Of a DNA stretch of 19,743 nucleotides, positions 1 to 8,320 are shown piece by piece; the stretch's first letter is position 1, and every line of letters starts with the position of its first letter. The DNA comes from an uncultured Nitrospinaceae bacterium (GTDB lineage: Bacteria > Nitrospinota > Nitrospinia > Nitrospinales > VA-1). The notes below the pieces were generated by a model. That model worked only from the letters and a program-made list of their open reading frames with translations. It was not told the DNA's origin and did no database searches. The stretch covers positions 1 to 19,743 of the forward strand of contig CALJGH010000253.1 of NCBI GenBank assembly GCA_938073925.1. Direction: 5' to 3'. A program made the translations under genes and the position numbers.

Positions 1-91
1 ACAGAGTTTCAGTTGTATACGATTTGCCCGTCTGATTCGTTTAGACGATTCGGTTGATTTCTTAACTTCGCTCTCACTTCCAAAAAATATT
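1..91 (+). other. Upstream region of the cytochrome operon
   Basis: The frame of the first gene is open from the window edge to GTG 92, but the signal peptide argues that translation begins at 92. I see no convincing two-box promoter here. CGTCT (30-34) and AGACG (44-48, approximate) form a short 5-bp stem. The operon promoter may lie outside the window. Confidence 0.3.
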
Positions 92-2461
92 GTGTTCACT
101 TTTAAAAAGGGACTGGCAATTTTTCTGATCACTCTGATGGGCGTCTGCTCTGCCTATGCTCAAGAAAAGGGGTGGACTTTCTGGCAGCAAAAATTTTTCC
201 AAACAAAAGTGAACGATACCAACGATCACGAAACGGCGCATTTCTGGAGAACTCAGGAGCTTCACATCAAAGAAGCAAAGGTCACTGCGACTCTGCCCGA
301 TTACCCTTGGGTGAAAGTCTCGAGTTACAGGAACCGTTCGGTAGAGCGTTGCGTCACTTGCCACGATGGAATATCTGCTGTCAGCACATCGCATCCGCCT
401 GAGTTTGGCTGCACTGTGTGTCATGGCGGAGAACCTGAATCCATCAATAAAGAGCAGGCCCACGCCACATTGATATACGACCCCATAGCGGGGACGGGGA
501 AACGCAATCCATCGAGCCTCAGTGTGGTTGAGCAATCCTGCGGGCAACTTTATTGTCACTCTGGCCACGCGCAGGAAGACCGCAATCATATTCAACGATT
601 AAACAAATCCATGATGAATACTATGGCTGGAGTGATTTCAGGTTTGCGCTATCAATGGGCCGGACAAAATAAAAAGACCGCACGCTATGCAACAGAAGAT
701 ATTGCAGACAAAGACGGCAATATACCGCATGAGTGGGGTGCTTTAGAAAAGCTGGATAAACTGCCCTACTTCTCTTCTTTGGATATCCCGAAATCAAGTA
801 AAAAATCCATCCACGCGATTTCAAAACATCCTGGCGACCAACTTTTGCGCCAGCAATGCTTTCAATGCCATATAGATTCCCCACCGCCGCCGGGACAATA
901 TCGGTCTCAAGGTTGCGCGGCTTGTCATTTTACTTATTCGAGTACAGGCCTCTATGAAGGCGATGACCCGACTATCTCCAAAACACAAATCGGTCATGCA
1001 AAATTTCATAAGATTCAGGCCCTGCCAAAACGCACAGTGTGCGTGCAATGTCATAGAGGGTTTTCTTTACAGCCTTTGGGTAACGACCCTTCTCCAGATA
1101 GAGAGCAGGATGCAACCGAATCTGACAATGAAGAAATAAATATCGACCTGCCACTTCAAAAAAAGGTGTCTATCGAAGAGGGGCTAGAAAGGGTTGAAAT
1201 ACTTACCGAAGAAAAAGTGCTGGGTGATGAAAGCGAGCCATCCCTCAAAAACTTTGAGGAGATATCTGAAAAAGACGATGTAGCAAGCCAAGAGAAGCAA
1301 CAACCCATAAAAGAAACTTCTCTATTCCCCGGCCAGGGAAACGTTCTCGTCGATGTTCATGCCGCTCGTGGGATGGATTGCATCGACTGCCACACGCAAC
1401 GCGATATCATGGGAGATGGCAACCTTTATTCCAAGCAACATCAAGCTGTAGAAATCCGTTGCGAAACCTGTCATGGTGATGACAATAGCTATCCTCTGGT
1501 ATCTCAAGTTACTGACCCCAAAGACGCGGTCATTCGACTCAGTGAGCACTATGAAGGTGAACCCAATTCTGTCGGAGACTCGATGGCTGTTTCCGAACGA
1601 AAAAGACGGATGGCAAATGTAAAAGTTCAAAATGGAAAAATGGTTACCCTCGGTAAACGTAGCGGTCGTGTTTATGATATTCCTTTGGTTCGTGATGCAG
1701 AGGCCCATTTTATCCCACAGCATCGATCTCGTTTAGAATGCACCGCCTGCCATTCCCAATGGGTGGTTCGATGTCCAGGTTGCCATGTCTCTATGAAATT
1801 AGGGCAAGATAAGTTGGATTTGAAAATTGCACCTCCAATGCAAGTTCAACAACCAGCACTTATGATAGGGCCGCGTGGAAAAGTTGCTCCGATGCTGGCA
1901 CAACCCGAAAGACATTTTTCATTGTTAGATGAAAAGGGAAACCCGGTTCCAGTATTGGGGCCTACAGGAGAACACTATGGAGAATATCAGGAATGGCCTT
2001 TTACCAATCCTCATAATACATCTGGATCAAACCTTGCTTATTCTTTGAATCCTCATTCTACAGGCCCAAAAGTTCGCACCTGCGAAAGTTGCCATTTGTC
2101 TTCTAAAACTTTAGGATTAGGGGAAGGCGACTTGAGCATTGGTGCAAATAATACCGGGGAAAATGATTCCTTGATTCCGCTGAACCATTCCGATGAACGG
2201 ATCAAGGCCTCAAAATTTGACCCCGAAGCAAAAGTCTCAATGCGGGGAGAAATTCTTGCAGGAAGTCATCAACTCAAGGCCAGGCCTTTTAACCAAAAAG
2301 AAATAGTAAGAATTTTGAAAGTAGGAAATTGCATTCCATGCCACGATCAATATGACGACCCTGTTTATCAGGATATTAAAAAAAGCTATGCCTTCGAAAA
2401 GACAATGAAACATCGTAAAATGCGCGAAAAAATATTGAACTTAGAGCAAACACAACCGTGA
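92..2461 (+). CDS. Exported multihaem cytochrome c, 12 predicted haem sites
   Basis: Large exported c-type cytochrome, probably an electron-transfer wire in the periplasm or at the cell surface. Starts at GTG 92. Residues 1-24 form a signal peptide (KK, a hydrophobic core, then AYA before Q24), which supports this start although the frame stays open to the window edge and no Shine-Dalgarno is seen. CXXCH sites start at residues 87, 107, 256, 275, 317, 430, 457, 550, 561, 664 and 747. A twelfth site is CX4CH (C150, C155, H156). Residues about 331-410 between sites 6 and 7 are acidic, low-complexity linker. Motifs such as SMMNT near 173 and GQYRSQGCAACH near 268 resemble an uncharacterised multihaem family I associate with metal-reducing bacteria (recalled, not searched). 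It is a paralogue of the next gene, with the same order of haem sites 1-9 and 11. Its TGA overlaps the next GTG by 4 nt, so the two are translationally coupled. Specific substrate unknown. Confidence 0.88.
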   Translation: MFTFKKGLAIFLITLMGVCSAYAQEKGWTFWQQKFFQTKVNDTNDHETAHFWRTQELHIKEAKVTATLPDYPWVKVSSYRNRSVERCVTCHDGISAVSTSHPPEFGCTVCHGGEPESINKEQAHATLIYDPIAGTGKRNPSSLSVVEQSCGQLYCHSGHAQEDRNHIQRLNKSMMNTMAGVISGLRYQWAGQNKKTARYATEDIADKDGNIPHEWGALEKLDKLPYFSSLDIPKSSKKSIHAISKHPGDQLLRQQCFQCHIDSPPPPGQYRSQGCAACHFTYSSTGLYEGDDPTISKTQIGHAKFHKIQALPKRTVCVQCHRGFSLQPLGNDPSPDREQDATESDNEEINIDLPLQKKVSIEEGLERVEILTEEKVLGDESEPSLKNFEEISEKDDVASQEKQQPIKETSLFPGQGNVLVDVHAARGMDCIDCHTQRDIMGDGNLYSKQHQAVEIRCETCHGDDNSYPLVSQVTDPKDAVIRLSEHYEGEPNSVGDSMAVSERKRRMANVKVQNGKMVTLGKRSGRVYDIPLVRDAEAHFIPQHRSRLECTACHSQWVVRCPGCHVSMKLGQDKLDLKIAPPMQVQQPALMIGPRGKVAPMLAQPERHFSLLDEKGNPVPVLGPTGEHYGEYQEWPFTNPHNTSGSNLAYSLNPHSTGPKVRTCESCHLSSKTLGLGEGDLSIGANNTGENDSLIPLNHSDERIKASKFDPEAKVSMRGEILAGSHQLKARPFNQKEIVRILKVGNCIPCHDQYDDPVYQDIKKSYAFEKTMKHRKMREKILNLEQTQP

Positions 2462-5193
2462 ATAAATTCTTCCGAATTTTTCTATCGCTGGTAGTTATAG
2501 TTGGGCTCTGCCTCGGTAGCTTTCTCACCTATTCCTCGGGTCAGAATACAAACGATTTCTCTGATTTTTTTGAGGGAAAGCAAAATGAAGAGTCGATTGC
2601 TACCCAACCGGAAAAAGATTCTTCCGGGATACTGGATTTCTTTCTAAAACCAGAATCCAAATCCAAAAATATCCAAGAGATAGAAATTGCTCCTAGATCT
2701 GAAAACACATTACACACAAAAGAAATGGTTGAGGTGCCGGCCTCGTCTCCCAAGACTCAAATCGATGCTTCTGATTTCGAAGATCCTTTTTATCGAGTCA
2801 GAGGACTCCAGGGAAATTCAGAGAAAGTTCTGCAACCTGGCACAACATTGGATGGAGTTCAATTTCAAACGTATGGAGACACCAATAAGTTTATTGAACA
2901 ATTTTATAAAGAATCCAATTTTTCACTCGAAGATGTGTATGGAAAAATAGAATACCTTGAAAGAAGTGGTGGCTGTTACACCTGCCATCAGGGAATTGAG
3001 AGGATCAGCAACAACCACCGTTTTTCGTGCGTTCGCTGCCATGGCGGCAACAGGAGATCCAGCTCATTGCCGAATGCACATAAAGGGCTTGTTTCCAATC
3101 CATCCTCGGCAAAAAATGCTCCTCGATTCTGTGGAAAATGCCATGGCGATCATGTCCGCAAAGTCGAGCGATCACTTATGTCCACAGCCAAAAGAATGGT
3201 CAACATCACCCGCTATGGTTGGGGCGCGCAACCTGAAGATGAACTTCCATTTTCATTACAACCGGATGATGACGAACAGGTCTTACCCCTTGCTGCAACT
3301 GGCCATCCTGTAGACGGGTTTCTCAGGGCTAAATGCCTGCGTTGCCATATTGGATCGGAAAGTCCTCATCGCCCGGGAGATTATCGAGCATCGGGATGTT
3401 CTTCCTGCCATATGATTTACTCTAACGATGGCATCTCATTGTCACATGACCGGGCAATACAAAAACTGCAAAAAAAAGGTGGCAAACCAAACCGCTTTGC
3501 CAGAAAATTTTCCGAAAATTCTTTGAACAATCCACGCGGCTATCCATTGCTACATAAGTTCACTGTTGCTGTTCCCAGTTTGCAGTGCGAGCATTGTCAC
3601 AACAATAACGGCGTAGGACAGGAATTCGAAGGGTTATTCGCAAAACCCTCACGGCCCAGAGAAACACTGGAGCAGATCAACGCAGAAAAACCCGTTTTAT
3701 ACGGTAAGGAGCACGAGTTTCTGGTTCCCGATATCCATCGTGAAAAAGGCATGCATTGCATCGACTGCCATATTGGCGATGAAATGAAACCCGAGATAGA
3801 ACCAGACCAACTTCATTCTGGAGTGCAAATCCGCTGTGTCGATTGCCATGGCACGCAGAAAAAACTTCCTGAAGAATTTCTATTAACCGAATCGGACCCG
3901 AGCACAAAAAAAATGATCGCGGGCGCCAACCTTAACCCTAATCTTAAGAAAAAAATTCGTGTGGGAGATACGGTTTTAGTTAATTCAAGTGGTTCCCCCA
4001 TGTTTCATATTAAACGGGTTAAGAAGAAATGGGTTTTAATCTCAAAGGTTTCAGGGAAGAAGCACAACATTCCTTTACTCAAAAACCTCAAGCCTTCTAT
4101 AGCGCACCAGATTCCAAAACATATGCAGGAAATGGAATGCGCGACCTGTCATGCCCGTTGGACGGCAACAGAATGGGGCATGCATGTTATACGAGAAGGA
4201 AATTTTAATCCTGAAAAATGGAAAAGCTGGAACCTTTCAGACCCTTCCCTGCAATATCTATTGTCAAATTCTTCCAGTGAAAAAACAGGGATGCTGGATT
4301 GGCCAACTGCCAAATCACTGCCGCAAAAAATTGAAGCCAACATATTAGATGAATACTGGTGGACCGTCTTCTCTGATGCGGGGTGGTCCGATATGGTGAT
4401 GGGTAAAAATTCGCGTGGAAAATATGCCATCCTGAAACCCCGCTATCAATATTTTATCACCGACCCAGCGGGACCATCAGGCCTCCCTTCAAAGCGGGCG
4501 GAGCCCCCCTTAACGCTAGACGATTCCCCTGGCCTGATCTGGACGGATTATTCGCCTCATACGATTCGGAAAACAGTACGTTCCTGTGAAAGTTGTCATC
4601 AAAACTCTTTATCCATGGGGCTTGGGGACAACTTGAAAAAATCCATTCAGGATGCCGGGCAATTTTTTTTAGGATTAAAACAAAATAATCAGGTAAATTC
4701 AGACTTCCAGCTCAAACAAGGGATAGACCCAAACGGCATAGCATTGCAGACTCTCTTCCCGGGCGACAAGTCGCGTTTTCTCAACAGCGAAGAGGTCACT
4801 GCCTTGCAGGAACCTTCAGACCGCTATCGGGCATTTCGTTCTCTAAATTTACGGGAGTTGAATTTTTCCAGACTATTGAGTCGCAAAGAATTTCCTTATG
4901 ATGTTCGGCATCGGATTCGTGAAAACAATATGGGGCAGTCGCAGCCCCGCGAAGACCTTTTCTACAATGTTGAAAAAAACCAATTTGTTAAAATTGAAAA
5001 ATCAGAAGCTCCAAAACTTCCTGAAAAATTCACACCTGAACTGCCGCAAGAATCCGATGAAAGCAACGAAACGATGAAACCCAATAAGGAAGAAGGTGTA
5101 ATCATTGAGTTTCTCTACGATATTTTCAAAGAAAAAGATGCGCCCCCGGCCAGCGAACCCCTGCCGATACTTAGTGAGGCCACCCCACTATGA
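2458..5193 (+). CDS. Exported multihaem cytochrome c, 10 haem sites, paralogue of upstream gene
   Basis: Second large c-type cytochrome. Starts at GTG 2458 inside the GTGA overlap with the preceding stop. Residues 1-28 are a signal peptide or uncleaved anchor (KFFR then a hydrophobic stretch ending near TYSSG). Residues 30-130 form a polar, low-complexity region before the haem domain. CXXCH motifs start at residues 173, 191, 225, 293, 314, 377, 434, 460, 561 and 710. Matching blocks with the upstream protein include MHCIDCH versus MDCIDCH, IRCVDCHG versus IRCETCHG, and RSCESCH versus RTCESCH. Site 3 is canonical here (CGKCH) where the paralogue has CX4CH. The paralogue's tenth site (CPGCH) is EWGMH here, at residues 572-576, and its twelfth site is absent. 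The C-terminal 80 or so residues are acidic and Pro-rich without haem sites. Probably an electron relay working with its neighbours; partners and direction are not visible. Confidence 0.87.
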   Translation: MNKFFRIFLSLVVIVGLCLGSFLTYSSGQNTNDFSDFFEGKQNEESIATQPEKDSSGILDFFLKPESKSKNIQEIEIAPRSENTLHTKEMVEVPASSPKTQIDASDFEDPFYRVRGLQGNSEKVLQPGTTLDGVQFQTYGDTNKFIEQFYKESNFSLEDVYGKIEYLERSGGCYTCHQGIERISNNHRFSCVRCHGGNRRSSSLPNAHKGLVSNPSSAKNAPRFCGKCHGDHVRKVERSLMSTAKRMVNITRYGWGAQPEDELPFSLQPDDDEQVLPLAATGHPVDGFLRAKCLRCHIGSESPHRPGDYRASGCSSCHMIYSNDGISLSHDRAIQKLQKKGGKPNRFARKFSENSLNNPRGYPLLHKFTVAVPSLQCEHCHNNNGVGQEFEGLFAKPSRPRETLEQINAEKPVLYGKEHEFLVPDIHREKGMHCIDCHIGDEMKPEIEPDQLHSGVQIRCVDCHGTQKKLPEEFLLTESDPSTKKMIAGANLNPNLKKKIRVGDTVLVNSSGSPMFHIKRVKKKWVLISKVSGKKHNIPLLKNLKPSIAHQIPKHMQEMECATCHARWTATEWGMHVIREGNFNPEKWKSWNLSDPSLQYLLSNSSSEKTGMLDWPTAKSLPQKIEANILDEYWWTVFSDAGWSDMVMGKNSRGKYAILKPRYQYFITDPAGPSGLPSKRAEPPLTLDDSPGLIWTDYSPHTIRKTVRSCESCHQNSLSMGLGDNLKKSIQDAGQFFLGLKQNNQVNSDFQLKQGIDPNGIALQTLFPGDKSRFLNSEEVTALQEPSDRYRAFRSLNLRELNFSRLLSRKEFPYDVRHRIRENNMGQSQPREDLFYNVEKNQFVKIEKSEAPKLPEKFTPELPQESDESNETMKPNKEEGVIIEFLYDIFKEKDAPPASEPLPILSEATPL

Positions 5194-5849
5194 AAATTTT
5201 TAATTATCTTCTAATGGGTGGATGGCTTCTTTGTATCCCCATGCCTTCCCACGCTTCTTTAATTCAAGAGAAAAAATGTTCCGAATGCCATCGTTTGTCC
5301 AAGGATGGGAATGAAAAAATCGGACCTGATTTATTCTATGCAGGGAATAAATTTCAGGCCTCCTGGCTTAAGCAATACCTTCAAAATCCTGTAACCATCA
5401 GAAGTGCAGGAGGCACTGGAGACCCCGATTTCCTGAAAGGAACACAAGCAGACAGTCAGAGGCATCCTGCGCTTTCTAAAAAGGATGCGGGGCAAATCAC
5501 TCAGGAGTTGATGGAGTTAATACTTCTTGATCTCCCGGAAAAGATCAACCACCTCGAGCCTTTAACAAAAGGACAAAAAGCAAAAATAAAATACGAGTTC
5601 GAGCGTACGTTCAGTTGTATTTCCTGCCACCAAAGTTTGAACCTTGCGGGAAAAGTTCGAGGTGGAATTTCTGGCCCCTCTCTCGTCAATGCGGGAAATC
5701 GATTGCAGGCGCGCTGGGTAGAAAGCTGGCTTAAGAGCCCCAAAACATATTCAAATAAAAGTCGTATGCCTATTTACAAGATGGCAGATGAAACGCGCTT
5801 ACGGCTTACACAATTCATTTCGACTTTGAAAAATGAAAATAAGCGCTGA
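5190..5849 (+). CDS. Exported dihaem cytochrome c with duplicated domains
   Basis: Small periplasmic electron carrier. ATG 5190 overlaps the previous TGA (ATGA), and GAGG at 5176-5179 is a plausible ribosome-binding site. A signal peptide spans residues 1-22, ending SHA. Two haem sites are CSECH (30-34) and CISCH (143-147). The protein is an internal duplication: GPDLFYAGNKFQASWL (46-61) matches GPSLVNAGNRLQARWV (162-177). In the second domain M193 (in RMPIYKM) is the expected axial Met. At the matching place in the first domain the sequence is RHPAL, putting H92 where Met would be and leaving that half without a suitable Met. Haem 1 may therefore be His/His and haem 2 His/Met. Class I cytochrome c fold by family resemblance. 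The operon position suggests that it exchanges electrons with the two large cytochromes or with the lipoprotein encoded next. Confidence 0.86.
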   Translation: MKIFNYLLMGGWLLCIPMPSHASLIQEKKCSECHRLSKDGNEKIGPDLFYAGNKFQASWLKQYLQNPVTIRSAGGTGDPDFLKGTQADSQRHPALSKKDAGQITQELMELILLDLPEKINHLEPLTKGQKAKIKYEFERTFSCISCHQSLNLAGKVRGGISGPSLVNAGNRLQARWVESWLKSPKTYSNKSRMPIYKMADETRLRLTQFISTLKNENKR

Positions 5850-5852
5850 CCT

Positions 5853-6311
5853 ATGAAAAAAAGTTCACCCATATTTATTTTGAAGTATTGTGTTTTTCTG
5901 ATTGCCGTAGGCATAACAGGCTGTAGCGAAAAATCCGCAGAAGAGCCAAGACCTCCAATGAAAACCGAGTCACTTTCGTCTACTCCTATAGAAAAGACCA
6001 CTCCAAAACCTGTTGTTGTTACCGAGAAAACACGCGAAACCTACCAATGGTATTGTGCACAATGCCATGGCATTAAAGGCAAGGGCGATGGTATCAATGC
6101 CAAGTTTTTAACTGTGCCCCCACGGAACCACACTAAAGCCAGTTATCTCGAAACCCGAACCGATGAACAATTTTTTGAGGCTATCAAGTTTGGCGGCCTA
6201 TCCGTCGGCCGGGCACCCTGTATGCCCGCGTGGGGAAATACCTTGAGCGATTCGACGATCCATGAACTGGTGCGCTATATTCGTGAGTTGTGCCAATGCG
6301 AAGCTCTATAG
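5853..6311 (+). CDS. Monohaem cytochrome c lipoprotein
   Basis: Membrane-anchored class I cytochrome c. The N-terminus has charge (MKK), a hydrophobic core and a lipobox ITGC (residues 21-24), so C24 should be lipidated. The next residue is Ser, so by the E. coli sorting rule it is not retained in the inner membrane. Residues 26-60 are a flexible Pro/Lys/Thr-rich tether. The haem motif CAQCH lies at 68-72, followed by GKGDG. The axial Met is probably M124 in MPAWG. The pattern resembles the cytochrome c domains of CccA or cbb3-type subunits. Extra cysteines lie at 123, 147 and 149; the last two form CQC near the C-terminus and are unusual. It follows the dihaem gene after 3 nt, so it is the last gene of the operon. 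It probably ferries electrons between the membrane surface and the multihaem proteins. Confidence 0.86.
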   Translation: MKKSSPIFILKYCVFLIAVGITGCSEKSAEEPRPPMKTESLSSTPIEKTTPKPVVVTEKTRETYQWYCAQCHGIKGKGDGINAKFLTVPPRNHTKASYLETRTDEQFFEAIKFGGLSVGRAPCMPAWGNTLSDSTIHELVRYIRELCQCEAL

Positions 6312-6316
6312 GCGAC

Positions 6317-6345
6317 TTAAAAACTTCATTTCTATTTGTTATAAT
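6317..6345 (+). promoter_or_regulatory. Candidate sigma70-type promoter for the DUF1015 gene
   Basis: A perfect TATAAT lies at 6340-6345, with a weak -35 (TTAAAA) at 6317-6322 and 17-bp spacing. Transcription would start near 6352, about 36 nt before ATG 6388. It sits in the 76-nt gap after the cytochrome operon and suggests that the DUF1015-engB pair is transcribed separately. No clear terminator hairpin lies between them, so read-through is possible. Confidence 0.45.
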
Positions 6346-6387
6346 CTTTTTTTGGAAATAGATACTCTTTTCCTGTGAGATCAAAAT

Positions 6388-7683
6388 ATGATCGAAGTTA
6401 TCCCTTTCAAAGGCTTGCTATATAATCTCGATATCATTGGTTCTCTCGATGAAGTTACGGCACCCCCTTACGATGTATTATCCGCGGATCAACAGGAAGT
6501 GTTGTATCAGAAAAATCCACATAACGTGGTTCGCCTGATACTGGGAAAAGAGTCTGAAAAAGATTCTGAAACGGACAATCGCTATACACGATCTGCAAAA
6601 GTTTTTGAAGATTGGATAAATGAAGGTATTTTGAAGAGAGATGATGAGCCTGGGTTTTATATATACAGCCAAGAATATGAGTTTGAAGGAGAAAATTTTT
6701 GCCGCATCGGATTTTTTGCGCTTGTCAAAACAGAAGACTTTAGTGAAGGTAATATTTGCCCCCATGAATTCACTCTTGCTAAGGCAAAAACCGACCGCAC
6801 CAAACTTCTCAACGCTTGCCATGCTAATTTCAGCCCCATCTTCGGTTTATATTCCGACCCAGAAGGTAATATCGATTTTTTTCTTCAGGAGGGTATAAAA
6901 GCCAATCCATTATCGGTCATTGATGATAATAAAGTAGCTCATAAACTCTGGCGTTTGAACAATACTGAAAAAAATCAAAAAATATGTGACCTGATCCGTG
7001 ATAAAAAAATATATATTGCCGATGGTCACCATCGATATGAAACAGCACTGGCTTTTGCCAAAGACAATGAAGATAAAGTGATCGACAGCGCTCATGTAAT
7101 GATGTTTCTAACGAACATGGACTCCGATTCGATGTCCATTTTTCCCATTCACCGCGTTGTAAAAAGTCCGACGCCGTTTGATCTTGTAAAGTTTTTAGAA
7201 CAGGTGAGTGAATACTTTGATGTCATTCCCTGGACTACAGAAGTGAGTGGGCGTGAAATAAAATCTCGATTGAAGGAGTTTGGGAAAGACCGTATCACCT
7301 TCTGCGCTTATATGGGTAAAAATCAAACTTATACATTGATTGCGCATGACCCAAAAAATATTTTACCTTTGCTTGATAAAAATGAACCAAAGGATTTGCA
7401 AGTGCTGGATGTCATGCAATTGCACGCTATAATTTTTCGAGAAGTTTTCGATATCGACACACGCGATATAGCAGGCCAGCAATATGTTTCTTATAAGGTA
7501 AACTCCGAAGAGGCCATGGCAATGGTCGATGCGGGAGATTATGATGTGGCTTTTTTTATAAATCCCACTCAAATAGATGAGGTGCGGCGTTTAGCAGGAA
7601 TGGGAATCCGTTTGCCACAGAAGGCAACGTTTTTCTATCCTAAGCTGTTATCGGGTCTGGTTATAAACAAGTTTGGAAAATAA
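6388..7683 (+). CDS. DUF1015 family protein (COG4198)
   Basis: Cytoplasmic protein of unknown biochemical function, recognised as DUF1015 from family motifs: TAPPYDVL near residues 24-31, NPHNVVRL at 43-50, HEFTLAKAKTDRTKLL at 126-141, and the His-rich ADGHHRYETA at 211-220. The 431-aa length fits my recollection of full-length members. No signal peptide or membrane segment is seen. In other genomes the family often sits beside amino-acid or serine-metabolism genes, but nothing of that kind is next to it here. Instead engB follows after 10 nt, so the two are probably cotranscribed. The start is chosen at ATG 6388 because homology-like sequence begins at once (MIEVIPFKGL). Only a weak GAGA precedes it as ribosome-binding site. 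The conserved GHHRY suggests a metal or phosphate site, which is inference only. Confidence 0.85.
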   Translation: MIEVIPFKGLLYNLDIIGSLDEVTAPPYDVLSADQQEVLYQKNPHNVVRLILGKESEKDSETDNRYTRSAKVFEDWINEGILKRDDEPGFYIYSQEYEFEGENFCRIGFFALVKTEDFSEGNICPHEFTLAKAKTDRTKLLNACHANFSPIFGLYSDPEGNIDFFLQEGIKANPLSVIDDNKVAHKLWRLNNTEKNQKICDLIRDKKIYIADGHHRYETALAFAKDNEDKVIDSAHVMMFLTNMDSDSMSIFPIHRVVKSPTPFDLVKFLEQVSEYFDVIPWTTEVSGREIKSRLKEFGKDRITFCAYMGKNQTYTLIAHDPKNILPLLDKNEPKDLQVLDVMQLHAIIFREVFDIDTRDIAGQQYVSYKVNSEEAMAMVDAGDYDVAFFINPTQIDEVRRLAGMGIRLPQKATFFYPKLLSGLVINKFGK

Positions 7684-7693
7684 AACATAAAAA

Positions 7694-8320
7694 ATGAAAG
7701 TAATAACCACGGAGTTTGTGACCGGTGCTGTTTCGGCAAAGCAATACCCCAAAGAACCTTATCCGGAGTTTGCATTTGTCGGACGATCGAATGTCGGCAA
7801 GTCTTCGCTGATCCGCTCTCTTTTAAATCGCAAAAAACTGGTTCGCATCAGCTCCACACCTGGAAAAACAAGAGAGATCAATTTTTTTCGAATCAATGAA
7901 ACACTGATGTTTGCTGATCTTCCCGGCTATGGGTTTGCACGGGTCACTCCGGCCCTGCAAAAAAAGTGGAGAACAATGATTGAAGAATATCTGACTAATC
8001 GAGACCCTTTGACAGCAATCGTGTTCATTGTTGACATCCGCCGTAAACCTACAGAACTCGACTTGACACTCAAAGAGTGGCTCGAAGACCTGGGCAGGCC
8101 TTATATCCTGATCATTACTAAATCAGATAAATTATCAGGAACAGAACGTGGCAAGCAAACCAAAATAATCAAAGCCGCGTTTAAAGGGGACCAGACCCTG
8201 GCAACAGTGACCTATTCAAGTAAGAACCATTTAGGAAGAAAAGAACTCTGGAGTGAGATACAAAAACTAATCTCAGAAAAAAAGAGGAAGGAATTAATTT
8301 TTTCAGAGCCGCCTGACTAA
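7694..8320 (+). CDS. engB: Ribosome biogenesis GTP-binding protein EngB (YsxC/YihA)
   Basis: TRAFAC-class GTPase needed for late assembly of the large ribosomal subunit in the bacteria where it has been studied. All G motifs are visible: P-loop GRSNVGKS (residues 30-37), G2 Thr in STPGKT (54-59), G3 DLPGYG (75-80), G4 TKSDK (142-146), and a G5-like SSK near 182. The sequence PGYGFARV after G3 is typical of EngB. At 208 aa it has normal family length, and the protein appears complete. ATG 7694 is 10 nt after the DUF1015 stop. The upstream sequence is A-rich (ACATAAAAA) with no Shine-Dalgarno. Its TAA at 8318-8320 overlaps the stop of the convergent gene. Confidence 0.96.
   Translation: MKVITTEFVTGAVSAKQYPKEPYPEFAFVGRSNVGKSSLIRSLLNRKKLVRISSTPGKTREINFFRINETLMFADLPGYGFARVTPALQKKWRTMIEEYLTNRDPLTAIVFIVDIRRKPTELDLTLKEWLEDLGRPYILIITKSDKLSGTERGKQTKIIKAAFKGDQTLATVTYSSKNHLGRKELWSEIQKLISEKKRKELIFSEPPD

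Noticed and set aside
74..595. 173-aa minus-strand ORF opposite the first cytochrome
   Set aside because: No recognisable motif; lies antisense to a clear haem-motif protein with signal peptide. It is a shadow of that gene.
92..5193. Hydroxylamine oxidoreductase or octahaem nitrite-reductase identity for the large cytochromes
   Set aside because: I see neither the haem-lysine motif (CXXCK) nor the known haem counts or crosslink Tyr context of those enzymes. An electron-carrier reading is safer.
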